Shown here: piece after piece, positions 16,172-25,407 of the stretch | Layout: every line of letters starts with the position of its first letter | Position numbering within the stretch: the first letter of the stretch is position 1 | Assembly (NCBI GenBank): GCA_965242565.1 | Contig: OZ251457.1 | Location: forward strand, 1,984,001-2,048,000 | Direction of reading: 5' to 3' | DNA: 64,000 nt | Origin: CATQGW01 sp965242565 | Lineage (GTDB): Bacteria > Chloroflexota > Dehalococcoidia > Bin125 | Translations under genes and position numbers: made by a program | Notes under the pieces: generated by a model | The model's database searches: none | Seen by the model: only the letters and a program-made list of their open reading frames with translations | What the model was told of the DNA's origin: nothing

Positions 16172-16780
16172 CTACAGCAGCCGAGACAGAATCACCCCAA
16201 GCAGCGCAAGCACGGCGCTGAACATGATGACGATCACCCACGTCAGCATCGAGAACCGACGATCCATGTTCGCCGTCAAATCATCGATCCGCTGATCCAG
16301 CGCCGCCAGCCGCACATCAACCGCCGCGAACCTGAAATCGATCGCCTCGAACTTCCCCTCCAACCTCGCCTCCAGCGCCTCGAACCTGGTCTCGACCTTG
16401 GTCTCCAGCGCCTCGAACCTAGTCTCGACCTTGGTCTCCAGCGCCTCAAGCCGCGTCTCCAGCTTGTCATCCATCGCCTTGAGCCGCGTCTCCAACTTCC
16501 CGTCCAGGGCCGCCAGATCCCGATCCATCCCCTCCTTGAAATCAGCCAGCCGCGCCTCCATCCCCTCCTTGAAATCCTGGAACCGACCCTTCAGCTCCTC
16601 CCGCAAATCCACAATCCGCTCCCCCAGCAGCCCCAACTGCTGCTCCACCCCCTTCAGCCGCTGCTCCACCAGCTTGAACCGATCCTCCACCCGCTCAAAC
16701 CGCTCATCGATCCGCTCGAAGCGCCGATCCGCCTCACCCACCGTCAAATAGTCCGTGCGCTCATCCTGCGTCACCATCAC
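16172..16780 (-). CDS. Coiled-coil protein with C-terminal membrane anchor
   Basis: The 202-aa protein is almost entirely a charged coiled coil from residue 15 to about 175, ending in one transmembrane helix (WVIVIMFSAVLALLGVIL). Repeating units of 11 residues are obvious, e.g. LETKVETRFEA twice in near-identical form and related copies around it; at DNA level 33-bp units repeat near 16371-16440. An 11-residue period favours a right-handed or straight coiled coil. Function is unknown; such tail-anchored proteins can tether or space membrane complexes. Two ATGs stand together at the start (16780 and 16777). It is flanked by hairpin repeats on both sides and is probably its own transcript. Confidence 0.8.
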   Translation of the reverse strand: MMVTQDERTDYLTVGEADRRFERIDERFERVEDRFKLVEQRLKGVEQQLGLLGERIVDLREELKGRFQDFKEGMEARLADFKEGMDRDLAALDGKLETRLKAMDDKLETRLEALETKVETRFEALETKVETRFEALEARLEGKFEAIDFRFAAVDVRLAALDQRIDDLTANMDRRFSMLTWVIVIMFSAVLALLGVILSRLL

Positions 16781-16810
16781 AGCAGCCTACCAGATCGCGA
16801 AGCCAGGACC

Positions 16811-16852
16811 CGCCGCCCCAGACTTGATCTGGAACCCAAACCCAACCCCCTG
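16811..16852 (+). repeat. Hairpin repeat, type B, degenerate copy
   Basis: CGCCCCAGACTTGATCTGGA followed by ACCCAAACCCAACCCCC repeats the type B sequence, with two changes that weaken the right arm of the stem. It lies between the coiled-coil start and the 3' end of the giant secreted protein, close to where strand composition switches. Confidence 0.75.
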
Positions 16853-16931
16853 ACGCAGCGCAGGAACCCCGAGCGATCCCGCCAACGATCGTTCGCAGGA
16901 CATCCCGGTAGGGCGGCGGGCGGGCGCCCGG

Positions 16932-19900
16932 TCAGTCGGAGAGCCAGAGGAGGTTGCCGGGGAGGATTTGGAAGTTTTGCGAGCCTTCGACCAGCTGGCC
17001 CCGGTCGACGCCGTAGCGGTACCAGCGGCCGGTGCGCCAGATGCTCAGCGTCGTGACGCCCTCCAGCTCGGGCAGCAGCGCGGCGGCCCGGATGGCGCTG
17101 CGGCCGTTCCAGATCGCGAACGTGTTGGGGGCGCCGGAGCTGAGCAGCTCGGCGGCGGTGGGTTGCGGGGGCGCGGGCACCGTGACCAGCGCGACGGCGG
17201 TCAGGCCGTTGGCGGCGGCCGTGACGGTGACCCGGCCGGGCGAAACGGCGCGCCAGGTGGCGGAAGCCGCGCCGCCGCCGGTGACGCGCTCCGCGCTGCG
17301 CTGCACGATGCCGGCGGAGCCGACGACGGAGACCTCGCCCCATTCGACGGGCGTGCCGTCGGGCACCGGGTCGCCCTCGGCGTCGGTCAGCGTCGCCGTG
17401 ACGGTGAAGTCGCTGTCGAGCGCGGCCTCGAGGCCGGCGGGGCTGAGCGCGACGGCGGCCACGCCGCCGCTGACGCGGACGGTCTGCTCGGCGCTGAGCG
17501 CGCCGGCGCGGAGGGAGAGCGTGTACTCGCCGTTGGCGAGCGGCTGCGCGGCGGCGCGGTTGACATCGACGCGCACCTGGCGGGCGCCGGCGGCGTCGAG
17601 CGTGGGCGCGGCTGCGCCGCCCAGCGGCCAGGCGATGTCGACGCCGCGCGCGACGCGCCGGCCGTCGGGGTCGGTCAGCCAGGCGCGGGAGATGCCGCCG
17701 CTGGGCAGGGGCACGACGGCGCCGTGCTCGTCGAGCGCGGTGACGGCGAGAGTCAGGCGGTCGCGGTGGTCGGCGTCGACGCCGGCGTCGGGCGTGCCGA
17801 CATTGAGCAGGCCGCCGACGGGCGCGGCGATGCTCAGCGCGGCGGGGGGTCCGAGCAGGTTGACGCGGATCGCCTCGGGCGTGAGGCTCGTCCCGTCCTT
17901 GGCGATCACGCGCACGTTGACGTCGGCGGGGCCGCCGGTTCCGCTGTGGGTGAGCGTGAGCAGGATGTTGTCGGCGCGGTAGCCGGGCGTGGGCGTGACG
18001 TCGTTGAAGACGAACAGGCGGGCCTGCTCGGGGTCGCCGGTCAGCAGGGAGGCCTGAATCTGGCAGGCGTCGCCGCCGCCGCCCAGACAGCCGTTGGTGA
18101 TGCGGGCGTTGTCGGGGTCGCGGACGTTGGAGCTGAGCGAGCCGCGCGTCGTCGTCGCGATGATCGAGGCGATCGCGTCGGCCCCGGCCGGCATCTCGTT
18201 CTCGTTGAGCAGCTGCAGCCGCAGCACGGTGCGCTCGCCGCTGCTGAGCGAGTTGGGGTAGGGCCGGTCGTCGTCGGCGGCGCTGGTGCTACGGTCGTCG
18301 ACCGCGAAGTCCAGCTTCGCTTCGGCCAGCTGCCCGACCGCGCCGATGCGCAGCTGGAGCGGCGTGCCGGTGATCGTCCTCCCGTTGGCCGCGTCGTCGC
18401 CGACCACGTTGTCGCCGCGGATGCCGTAGGACATGAAGAGCGTGATTTCGCCGGAGATGGTCAGCGGGCCGTCGGGCTGGCCGGGCGGCACCACGATTGT
18501 GGCGGCGTCGCCGAGCGCGAGCGGGCAGGTGGTCGTGACATTGCCCTCGCCGTCGCGCCGCTCGTAGCAGCCACTGTCGCTGAAGTACGTTTCTCCGGGA
18601 GACCCTGAGTTGTCACTGCAGCAGGTGTGGTCGACGACTTTGATGCCGAGCGTGCTGACCGCGAGCCGCTCGCCGTTGAGGCTGTAGATCGGCCAGCCGA
18701 AGCCGTTGCCGGTCCGCGTACCGACCGGCTCGGCCGCTCTGGCCCTTGCCGTCCCATCAATGCCAACGCCTCCGACCCAACGGCCGTCGGCGGGGCGGAA
18801 GAGTATCTGGAGCGCTCCCGGATCATTGCCGGCTCCCCACCCGCACTCGCCGAGGAACAGGGAGGTGCCCGGGCCGTCGAAGGCCATCCCGCACCAACCG
18901 GGCCCGGCGTAGCCTTGGAAGCCGGAGATCTGAACGCCGCCCACCCAGGGATTGGGCCTCGCAGTCGTCGCGACGCCCCAGTCATCGGGCGAATTTACCT
19001 GGTAGATGAACGCGAGTTTTGTGCCCTGGTTGTCCGGGTTGCCGGGCCATGTGCTCACCCCGTTGGTGGCGGCGGCGACGGTGGTTCCGTCGCGGGTAAT
19101 CGTGACGAACTGGCCGAAGTGCCATTGGGCGTCGCTATTGGCCCAGGTGCGGGGCTGCAGCACATGGGTGGGCTCGGTGACGCGGCGGTTGGGGCCGGGG
19201 GTGATGTGGGTCGCCCGGCTGTAGTCGGCCGGGGCGGGCTGCTTGGCGGTCAGTACGGTCTTGCCCGCGACCACATCGGGCGCGGCCTGCCAGCCGCCTT
19301 CGGGGGCGACGAACACGTAGACCCTGCCGGCGTCGATCTTGTTCCCCCCTCCCGTTCCCCCCCAGGGAGCGGGAGTCGCGGCTGCATCGTCGTACTGCGT
19401 GCCGGCGGCGCCGACGGCCAGCACACGCCCGTCGGCGGAGAGGGCGACGGTGCGCCAGCCGAGCTTGGCCCACTGGTTGGCGCGCTGTCTGATGCAGATG
19501 GCGTCGCAGGTCTGGCCGCTGAAGGGCATGGTGCTGGTGGCCTCCGATTGCCCCCAGTGACCGACCGGGGAGGGGGTCACCTTGACGCCGTCTTCGTAGG
19601 CGATATCGCTCCAGTTCCGGCCTGCGCCGTCGGGGCGGGTGTAGACGTAGACGGCGCCCGTGTTGTGGATGCGCGGCGCGCTGACGGCGAGGGTGGAGCC
19701 GTCGGCCGAGATCGCCACGGCGCTGCCGTAGGCGGCCCAGTGCCGGCTGTAGTCATTGTTGTACGACCCGCTGACGTGCATCAGGTGGTTGCCGGCCTCG
19801 GCGAGCGGCGGCTCCAGGGTCGTGCCGGTCGCGGTGTAGGTGGGCGGGTCGGTGCTCCAGTCGAGCGTGTAGATGTGCAGCCGGCCCAGCAGCGGCGCAG

Positions 19901-20649
19901 CGCCGCCGGTCCCGGCCCAGCCCGGCTCGCCGATGAAGAGCCAGGCGAAACTTTCGGTCTCGTGCCAGACGGCGATCGCCCGCCCGCGGTAGTAGCGGTC
20001 GATATCGTAGTCGCCGGCGGCGGGCGCCCCCGCCGGCGGGAAGCCGCGCTCGGAGGCGCCGAAGCTGTTGCCGGCCCCGGTCGGCGTGGGGATGATCAGC
20101 GCCTGGCGCTTGTTCCAGGTGTCGTAGATGTGCAGATTGTTCTGGGTGGTGCGGACGACGGCGGTGCGGCCGTCCATCGCAAAGACGAGGCCGTAGGTTT
20201 TGTGGGGGAGTTGCACGCCGGCGGCATTGGAGGGCTTGATGGATTCGGCGCCCAGGACGAAGCCTTGCCGCGCCCAGGTGGGGTTGCCGGCGGCGAGAGG
20301 GGTATCCTCGATGGTGAGGTGCCGGCCGTTGACGCTTTCCCAGCCGAAGCTGGAGGTGACCCTGAAGTCGGAAAATTTCATCCGCTCGGCGCTGCTGTAT
20401 TGCCCCGGGAGGCGAACGGCGGCATTGACTTTGACGGTCTGGCCGGGCTCGATGATGCCGTCGAGGTCGTCAGCGTGGAAGATCAGTTCGATGTCGTCGG
20501 GCGGCGGGCTGGCGTGGGCGGTGGAGAGGGCGAGCAGCGCGCCCGCGAGCAGGGCGACCAGCAGGGCGAGGGGGGCGACGAGGCCTAAGAGACGGGGTTT
20601 ACCCCCCCCCCCTCAAATCCGTGAACGCGGGCTGTGACGGTTTCCACAT
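16932..20649 (-). CDS. Giant secreted beta-propeller/Ig-like protein, start frameshifted by a G tract
   Basis: The intact frame with an ATG is 16932-20381 (1149 aa), but that ATG is internal. In the same frame the upstream codons encode a good signal peptide (LLGLVAPLALLVALLAGALL, then ALSTAHA) and the start of the mature protein, preceded by a stop. An ATG at 20649 with an AGGGAG site 5 bases upstream begins MWKPSQPAFTDL in another frame and meets an 11-G tract; with 10 G the frames join, giving about 1238 aa. The mature part has FG-GAP-like propeller repeats (AYGSAVAISADGSTLAVSAP near mature residue 230, and similar later), then Ig-like domains of the Big_1 type near the C-terminus and a final conserved-looking end (SIWRTGRWYRYGV). 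It is likely surface exposed; the ligand is unknown. Either phase variation or a sequencing error explains the break. Confidence 0.72.
20602..20612 (-). repeat. Homopolymer tract G11 (C11 on + strand) inside start region
   Basis: Eleven consecutive C on the plus strand read as G11 in the secreted-protein gene, 13 codons after the ribosome-site-supported ATG at 20649. With 11 G the frame ends at TAA right after the tract; with 10 or 13 G it runs into the signal peptide and full protein. Tracts of this length are prone to slipped-strand change and also to sequencing error. Confidence 0.85.
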
Positions 20650-20796
20650 CGTCGCTCCCTGTCCTTTCGTCGTTGCGCCGATTCGCTGACGACAGTGACG
20701 AAGCTTGGTCAATGGCTAGATTAGCACTGCGGCCGCGCCCGTTCCACAAATCGCTCCCGCCGGCATCCTGCCCCTGCGCAGGGGGCGGCGGATCCT

Positions 20797-20880
20797 GGGG
20801 GTGGGGGTTTGGTGCTGTGCTCGTCGAGATACCCCCGTTCGAGCCGGGGGCAGGCTCCGCGGCAAGCGCGGGGTACGACG
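20797..20880 (-). repeat. Hairpin repeat, split type A, reverse orientation
   Basis: This matches the split type A copy at 15912-15990 in reverse orientation, including the inner hairpin (CCCCCG-TTCGAGC-CGGGGG) and the GTTTGGTGCTG tail. It lies in the 315-bp gap between the LysM gene and the start of the secreted-protein gene. Nearer that start (20650-20720) the DNA is less GC-rich, e.g. TTGACC on the minus strand at about 20671-20676, which might be a -35 box; no clear -10 is seen. Confidence 0.72.
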
Positions 20881-20964
20881 AGGTGGGGGGCGCGAGGATG
20901 GCGGAGGGGGGCGGCGGTCGCGCGGTGCGCCGGGCCGCCCCCCAAGTCCGCCGGCGTGGGCGGA

Positions 20965-22245
20965 CTAGTTCTCGAGGTAGTCGCCGTCGTCGTTGGCGCC
21001 CTCGAGGTAGTCGTCGGAGCCGGCGGTTTCCTGCGTCGGCGCGGCCGCGCCTTCGAGGTAGTCGTCGCCGCCGTCGGAGCTCTCAGCCGCGGGAGCGGCG
21101 CTCTCGGCCGCGGGGGCGGCGTTGGCGTCCTCCAGGTTGTCCACTGCGTCGGTCGCGGCGGACTGAGTGGTGGTGTCGGTCTCCGTGGGCGCCGCAGCCG
21201 ACTGGGTGGTGGTGTCGGTCTCCGCGGGCGCGGCGGCGGCCTGAGCGGCTGTGTCGGTCCCGCCGGTCTCGACGGCCGGGGCGTTGCCGGTGAAGCCCAC
21301 GGGGATGCGGATGGTGGAGCCGGCGTAGAGGAGGTCGGGGTCTTCGATGCCGTTGAGCGACATGATCGCGTCGGCGTTGGTCTCGAAGGTGGTGGCGAGG
21401 GCGGAGAGGCTGTCGCCGGGCTGGATGGTCCACTCGACGACGTTGGGCCAGTCGGCCAGCGAGGTGTCGGCGGGCGGCACGGTGTCGAAGCGGGTGGCCA
21501 TGCTGGCGGCGGTCTCGGTGCTGCCGGCGGCTTCCTCGACGACCGTGGTTTCGGCCGGGACGAGGCTCTCGGCGAAGCCGACAGGGATCGAGAGCACCGC
21601 GCCGACGGAGAGTTCGGCAGGGTCGTTGACGGCGTTGACGAGGGAGATGGCCTCGACGGTGGTGGAGTACTCGATGGCGAGCGCCCAGAGGCTGTCGCCC
21701 TCGACGATGGTGACCTGGGTCATGTCGCCCCAGGCGCGGAGGCGCTCTTCGGGGGTGGCGAGCTCGGCGGCGACGGTGGAGGCCGCGGCGGCGCCGGTGG
21801 CGGCGCTCTCGGCGGCGGCATCGGCGCGCGAGGCGGTGAGCGTCGAGTCGGCGGCCGGGGCGGCAGGGGCGGCGGCGCGGTCGGGGGCGGCCGCAGCGGG
21901 GCGGACGGGGGTCGCGACGGCGGCCGGCGGGGGCGGCGCGGTGGTGGTCTGCTCCACGACCGGGGCGGGAGCGGGTGTCTGTGCGGCCTGCCGCTCGGCG
22001 GGGGCGTCGCTGCCGCCGAGCGTGGTCACGAGGACGGCGGCGACGGCGGCGGGGATGGCGATGGCGACGCCGATGATGGCCCAGGGCCGCCAGCCGCGTC
22101 CGCGCGGCTGCTCCTCAACGTGGGGAACGGCGCCGACGGGCTCGAAGGGCGCGGCGGCGCTGCGGGGGGTTTCCAGCTCGGGCGGACGCTCGCGGTCGTC
22201 GCCGCCACCCAGGGGCACGCTGTGCGTGCCGACTTGCTCGGACAT
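20965..22245 (-). CDS. Membrane-anchored protein with two LysM domains
   Basis: The 426-aa protein has a cytoplasmic N-terminus, one membrane helix (WAIIGVAIAIPAAVAAVLVT, near 55-75) and a long Ala/Thr/Pro-rich exported stalk. Two LysM domains follow: VTIVEGDSLWALAIEYSTTV near 185 and WTIQPGDSLSALATTFETNA near 275, both with the typical GDSL core. LysM binds N-acetylglucosamine in peptidoglycan. The C-terminal 130 residues are low complexity: direct repeats of ETDTTTQSAAAPT and three copies of a D(D/G)DYLE(G/N) motif at the extreme end. This short acidic, tyrosine-bearing repeat could be an interaction tag. The M23/LysM peptidase gene 1 kb away is the likely functional neighbour. Confidence 0.85.
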   Translation of the reverse strand: MSEQVGTHSVPLGGGDDRERPPELETPRSAAAPFEPVGAVPHVEEQPRGRGWRPWAIIGVAIAIPAAVAAVLVTTLGGSDAPAERQAAQTPAPAPVVEQTTTAPPPPAAVATPVRPAAAAPDRAAAPAAPAADSTLTASRADAAAESAATGAAAASTVAAELATPEERLRAWGDMTQVTIVEGDSLWALAIEYSTTVEAISLVNAVNDPAELSVGAVLSIPVGFAESLVPAETTVVEEAAGSTETAASMATRFDTVPPADTSLADWPNVVEWTIQPGDSLSALATTFETNADAIMSLNGIEDPDLLYAGSTIRIPVGFTGNAPAVETGGTDTAAQAAAAPAETDTTTQSAAAPTETDTTTQSAATDAVDNLEDANAAPAAESAAPAAESSDGGDDYLEGAAAPTQETAGSDDYLEGANDDGDYLEN

Positions 22246-22284
22246 TTCGGTCTCCCATTCGGGAGAACACCCGGTGCCGCCACA

Positions 22285-23079
22285 TCAGCGCTGGAACTTG
22301 GGCGGGCGCTTCTCGAGGAATGCGCGGATCGCCTCTTTGTGCTCCGGCGTCTGCATAGCCCACTCTAGGGCCTGTCCTTCGCGCTGTTGCACGAGTCGGA
22401 TGTCGGATTCGAGAGAATTTTGCGAAAACAACGATTTCACGCGGAGGAGGGTGGCAGTGGGGTTTTCGGCGAGCTCCTCGCCGAGCGCGAGCGCGCGGTC
22501 GACGAGCTCGTCGTCGGGCGCGATATCGCGCACGAGTCCCGCTTCGCGGGCTTCGGCGGCGCCGACGAAGCGGCCGGTGAGGCACCAGTCGAGGGTGGCG
22601 CCCATGCCGACCAGGCGTGGGAGCAGGGTGGTGCTGGCGGCTTCGGGGAGCAGGCCCATTTTGACGAAGCGGAAGCCGAACTGGGCGCTCTCGCCGGCGA
22701 TGCGGAAGTCGAAGGGCAGGATGGTGGTGACGCCGACGCCGACGGCGTAGCCGTGGACGGCGGCGATCAGCGGCTTGCTGCCGACGCAGAAGTCGACCCA
22801 GGTTTCGTCGTGCTCGTCGGGGCCTTCGCCGGCGCGGCGCGCGGCATCGCCGCTTTTGACTTCTTCCTGTTGTTGGGCGAGGTCGAGGCCGGCGCAGAAG
22901 GCGCGTCCGTTGCCGGCGAGGACGACGGCGGCGACTTCGGGGTCGTTGTTGAAGTCGACGATGGCGGCGCGCTCTTCGGCGGCCATTCGGCGCGTCCAGG
23001 CGTTGAGTTTTTCGGGGCGGTTCTTGCGGATCAGGCCGACTGCGCCGCGGCGTTCGACTTCGATGGTTTCGTAGGTCAT
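22285..23079 (-). CDS. Enoyl-CoA hydratase/isomerase family protein
   Basis: This is a 264-aa crotonase-fold protein distinct from the one at 10252. It shows VGLIRKNRPEKLNAWTRRM, the oxyanion segment VVLAGNGRAFCAGLDLAQ near residue 55, and AAVHGYAVGVGVTTILPFD near 112, followed by GFRFVKMGLLPEAASTTLLP, where the Glu of LPEAAS matches a catalytic acid of hydratases/isomerases. The C-terminus AFLEKRPPKF is typical of family members with a conserved F(L/A)EKRxPxF ending. It lies 39 bp upstream of the LysM gene on the same strand, so they may share a transcript despite unrelated roles. Confidence 0.9.
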   Translation of the reverse strand: MTYETIEVERRGAVGLIRKNRPEKLNAWTRRMAAEERAAIVDFNNDPEVAAVVLAGNGRAFCAGLDLAQQQEEVKSGDAARRAGEGPDEHDETWVDFCVGSKPLIAAVHGYAVGVGVTTILPFDFRIAGESAQFGFRFVKMGLLPEAASTTLLPRLVGMGATLDWCLTGRFVGAAEAREAGLVRDIAPDDELVDRALALGEELAENPTATLLRVKSLFSQNSLESDIRLVQQREGQALEWAMQTPEHKEAIRAFLEKRPPKFQR

Positions 23080-23249
23080 TGGATGTTCCCCCTCGGATCG
23101 CCCTATCGGCGGTTATGTGCTCACAGCGGAAAGTTAGCACGCGCACAACACAATGCCGCGCCGCGCGCGGCGCTGGGCTGCCTAGAGTGAGGCAGCGCTC
23201 GAAATGTCGGGCGAGAGAGCATTGCTGGGCGAACTGAGGCGAGCAGACG

Positions 23250-25112
23250 ATGCACTGCACCTGGCGACCGCAACGACCGATTTCCGTGTTGAGTGCGGTG
23301 TTGATCGCGCTGGCGGCGCTGCTGGCGCTGGCGGGGCCGGCGCGGGCCGAGACCTACACGGTGCAGCAGGGCGACACCCTGTGGGGGATTGCGGATCGCT
23401 TCGGGGTGGAGGCGAGCGTGCTGCTGGTGCTGAACAAGGAGATCGAAGCGGCCGATCGGATCCAGGCGGGGCAGGTGCTGGTGTTGCCCGACAATGTGCG
23501 GGACAGGGGGCGGAATGAGGCGCGGAATGGGACACCGGATGGTGCGCGGGCGGGCGCGGCGGCCGGATCAGCTGGGTCGGCCGGGTCGGCTGGGGACGCT
23601 GCGACGGGCGGGAGCGCGGAGCAAGGAGCGGCGCGGCGCACCTATCAGGTGCAGGCGGGGGACACACTGTGGGAAATCGCGCAGCGCTTTGATGTAGACC
23701 AGGACGAGCTGCTGCGGCTGAATCCGGATCTGGATCCGGCGCGGCTGTTCGTGGGCGCGGAGGTGGTGATTTCGGGAGCTGCTGCGCAGCCTGCGGTCAG
23801 GTCGGCGCCGGCGCCGGAGCCGAGGCAAGCGGCGGTGACGGCCGGGGCGGCGGCGCGTCCGGTGAGCACGGTGGGGCTGGAGTACACGGTCACGGCGGGG
23901 GACAACGCGACGCTGATTGCGGAGCGTCACGGGGTGACGCTGGCGGCGCTGCAGGAGGCGAACGGCGACAGCCTGGCGGTGGTGCGGATTGGGCAGCGGC
24001 TGCGCATCCCAGTGCCGGACGCGCTGCTGCCGGCGCTGGATCCGGGCAGCGGCGACGAGCCGGCGCTGGGCGAATACGTAGTGTCGGGCGGGGACAACGC
24101 GAGTTCGATCGCGGAGTGGCACGGCATCGGCCTGGATGAGCTGCGGCGGCTGAATCCGGATGCGAATCTCGACACGGTCTACATCGGTCAGGTGCTGGTG
24201 GTGCCCTGGGTGTCGGCACTGGTGCGCGCGCCCGGCAGCGTTCCCGCGGTGCCCGCGCGCGAGCGGACGCATACGGTGGTGGCGGGCGACAGCCTGACGG
24301 CGATCGCGCAGCAGTACGACATCACGCTCGACGAGCTGCGGCGGCTGAATCCGTCGGCGACGGATGTGATTCACCGGGGCCAGATCCTGCGGCTGGGCGG
24401 GACGCAGCCGCCGCCGGTGGTGTCGAGCGATCTGACGGTGCAACACTCGGACTACGTGCAGTACGCAGCGGCGGAGCTGGGCGTGCTGCCGCACACGCTG
24501 ATCGCGAACAATGGGCTGGGAGCGGACGACTGGATCAGCGCGGGGACGGTGCTGCGGGTGCCGCACCGCGAGGGGCTGCTGGTGACGGTGCGGTCGGGCG
24601 ACACGCTGCAGGGGATCGCGCAGCGTCACGGGGTGGCGATGGAGGCGATTCTGGCCGACTCGGCGCACGGGGTGATCGATCCCAACGAGATCGTGATTGG
24701 GCAGGAGTTAATTCTGCCGCTGGAGATGCCGGAGTTCCACTGGCCGGTGGTGGGGACGCTGACGGACGGTTTCGGGCTGTGCCGCAACTGGGACTGCTCG
24801 TATCGGCACCGGGGGCTGGATGTGGCGGTGGATATGTGGGCGCCGATCGCGGCGGCGGCGGACGGGCTGGTGACGTTTGTGGGCGGGGATCCGTGCTGCG
24901 GGCTGGGGCTGTATGTGGCGGTGGAGCATCCGGGCGGCTGGAGCACGATCTACGCGCACCTGACGGCGTTCGAGGTGTCGCAGGGGCAGTTGGTGCAGCG
25001 CGGGCAGCCGGTGGGCTACAACGGGAGCACGGGGCTGAGCACGGGGCCGCACCTGCACTTTGAGGTGCATCACCACGACTGGTACATCGATCCGCTGGTG
25101 GTGCTGCCGTAG
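23250..25112 (+). CDS. Secreted M23 peptidase with seven LysM repeats
   Basis: The 620-aa protein has a signal peptide (SVLSAVLIALAALLALAG, cleavage near ARA/ET). Seven LysM-type repeats follow: around residues 31-80, 125-172, 205-252, 270-318, 333-378, 390-432 (degenerate, no GD core) and 437-485. The C-terminal M23 LytM domain (about 490-620) has the zinc ligands in YRHRGLDVAV (HxxxD) and the final HLHFEVHHHD (HxH). Such enzymes cut peptide bridges of peptidoglycan, or activate amidases. Four Cys in the catalytic domain (CRNWDC and PCCG) could form disulfides outside the cell. The promoter would lie in the 170-bp divergent gap with the hydratase. G-ending codons predominate, unlike + strand genes before 17 kb. 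Confidence 0.93.
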   Translation: MHCTWRPQRPISVLSAVLIALAALLALAGPARAETYTVQQGDTLWGIADRFGVEASVLLVLNKEIEAADRIQAGQVLVLPDNVRDRGRNEARNGTPDGARAGAAAGSAGSAGSAGDAATGGSAEQGAARRTYQVQAGDTLWEIAQRFDVDQDELLRLNPDLDPARLFVGAEVVISGAAAQPAVRSAPAPEPRQAAVTAGAAARPVSTVGLEYTVTAGDNATLIAERHGVTLAALQEANGDSLAVVRIGQRLRIPVPDALLPALDPGSGDEPALGEYVVSGGDNASSIAEWHGIGLDELRRLNPDANLDTVYIGQVLVVPWVSALVRAPGSVPAVPARERTHTVVAGDSLTAIAQQYDITLDELRRLNPSATDVIHRGQILRLGGTQPPPVVSSDLTVQHSDYVQYAAAELGVLPHTLIANNGLGADDWISAGTVLRVPHREGLLVTVRSGDTLQGIAQRHGVAMEAILADSAHGVIDPNEIVIGQELILPLEMPEFHWPVVGTLTDGFGLCRNWDCSYRHRGLDVAVDMWAPIAAAADGLVTFVGGDPCCGLGLYVAVEHPGGWSTIYAHLTAFEVSQGQLVQRGQPVGYNGSTGLSTGPHLHFEVHHHDWYIDPLVVLP

Positions 25113-25183
25113 GGCGTGTTCGCACTTCCGTCTCCCGCGCCGCCCCTCCGTTTCCCCACGCCCCCTCCGCCATCCCCGCTCCG

Positions 25184-25407
25184 TCATACCCGCGCGCCCT
25201 CTCCCGTCATACCCGCGCTTGCCGCGGGTATGACGGATCTGGGGCGGGTATGACGGGAGGGGAGAGGGGCGCGGGAGTGACGGGCAAAGGCGGGGCGGCC
25301 CGCGAGCGGGCGTTGGTGGGCCGTTCGGGACTCTTACGCTGCGAACGGGGTTGGGTTTGGGTTCCCGCTTTCGCGGGAACGACGGATCCCAAGGGCGGGA
25401 ACAGGCC
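25184..25407. repeat. Hairpin repeats, types A and D, in convergent gap
   Basis: This gap lies between the M23 peptidase and a convergent hypothetical gene. At 25204-25236 is the most perfect type A hairpin: a 14-bp stem CCGTCATACCCGCG around CTTGC. Partial copies flank it. Type D (25361-25380) is GTTCCCGC-TTTC-GCGGGAAC within a longer conserved context (GCGAACGGGGTTGGGTTTGG before, GACGGA after) that ends in CCCTAG, whose CTA is the stop of the next gene. No coding region is seen. Confidence 0.82.

Noticed and set aside
15897..16241. N-terminal extension of the molybdopterin oxidoreductase
   Set aside because: The added residues are translated hairpin repeats; membrane helices begin just after ATG 15896.
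16700..17000. Replication origin at the skew switch
   Set aside because: No DnaA boxes in a cluster, no AT-rich unwinding stretch and none of the usual neighbours (dnaA, dnaN, gyrB). Kept only as a composition finding.
18627..20588. A 653-codon open frame on the + strand opposite the giant secreted protein
   Set aside because: Its product is a low-complexity Gly/Ala/Asp-rich string without domains; it exists because the opposite gene uses GC-ending codons. The minus-strand frame has recognisable domains.
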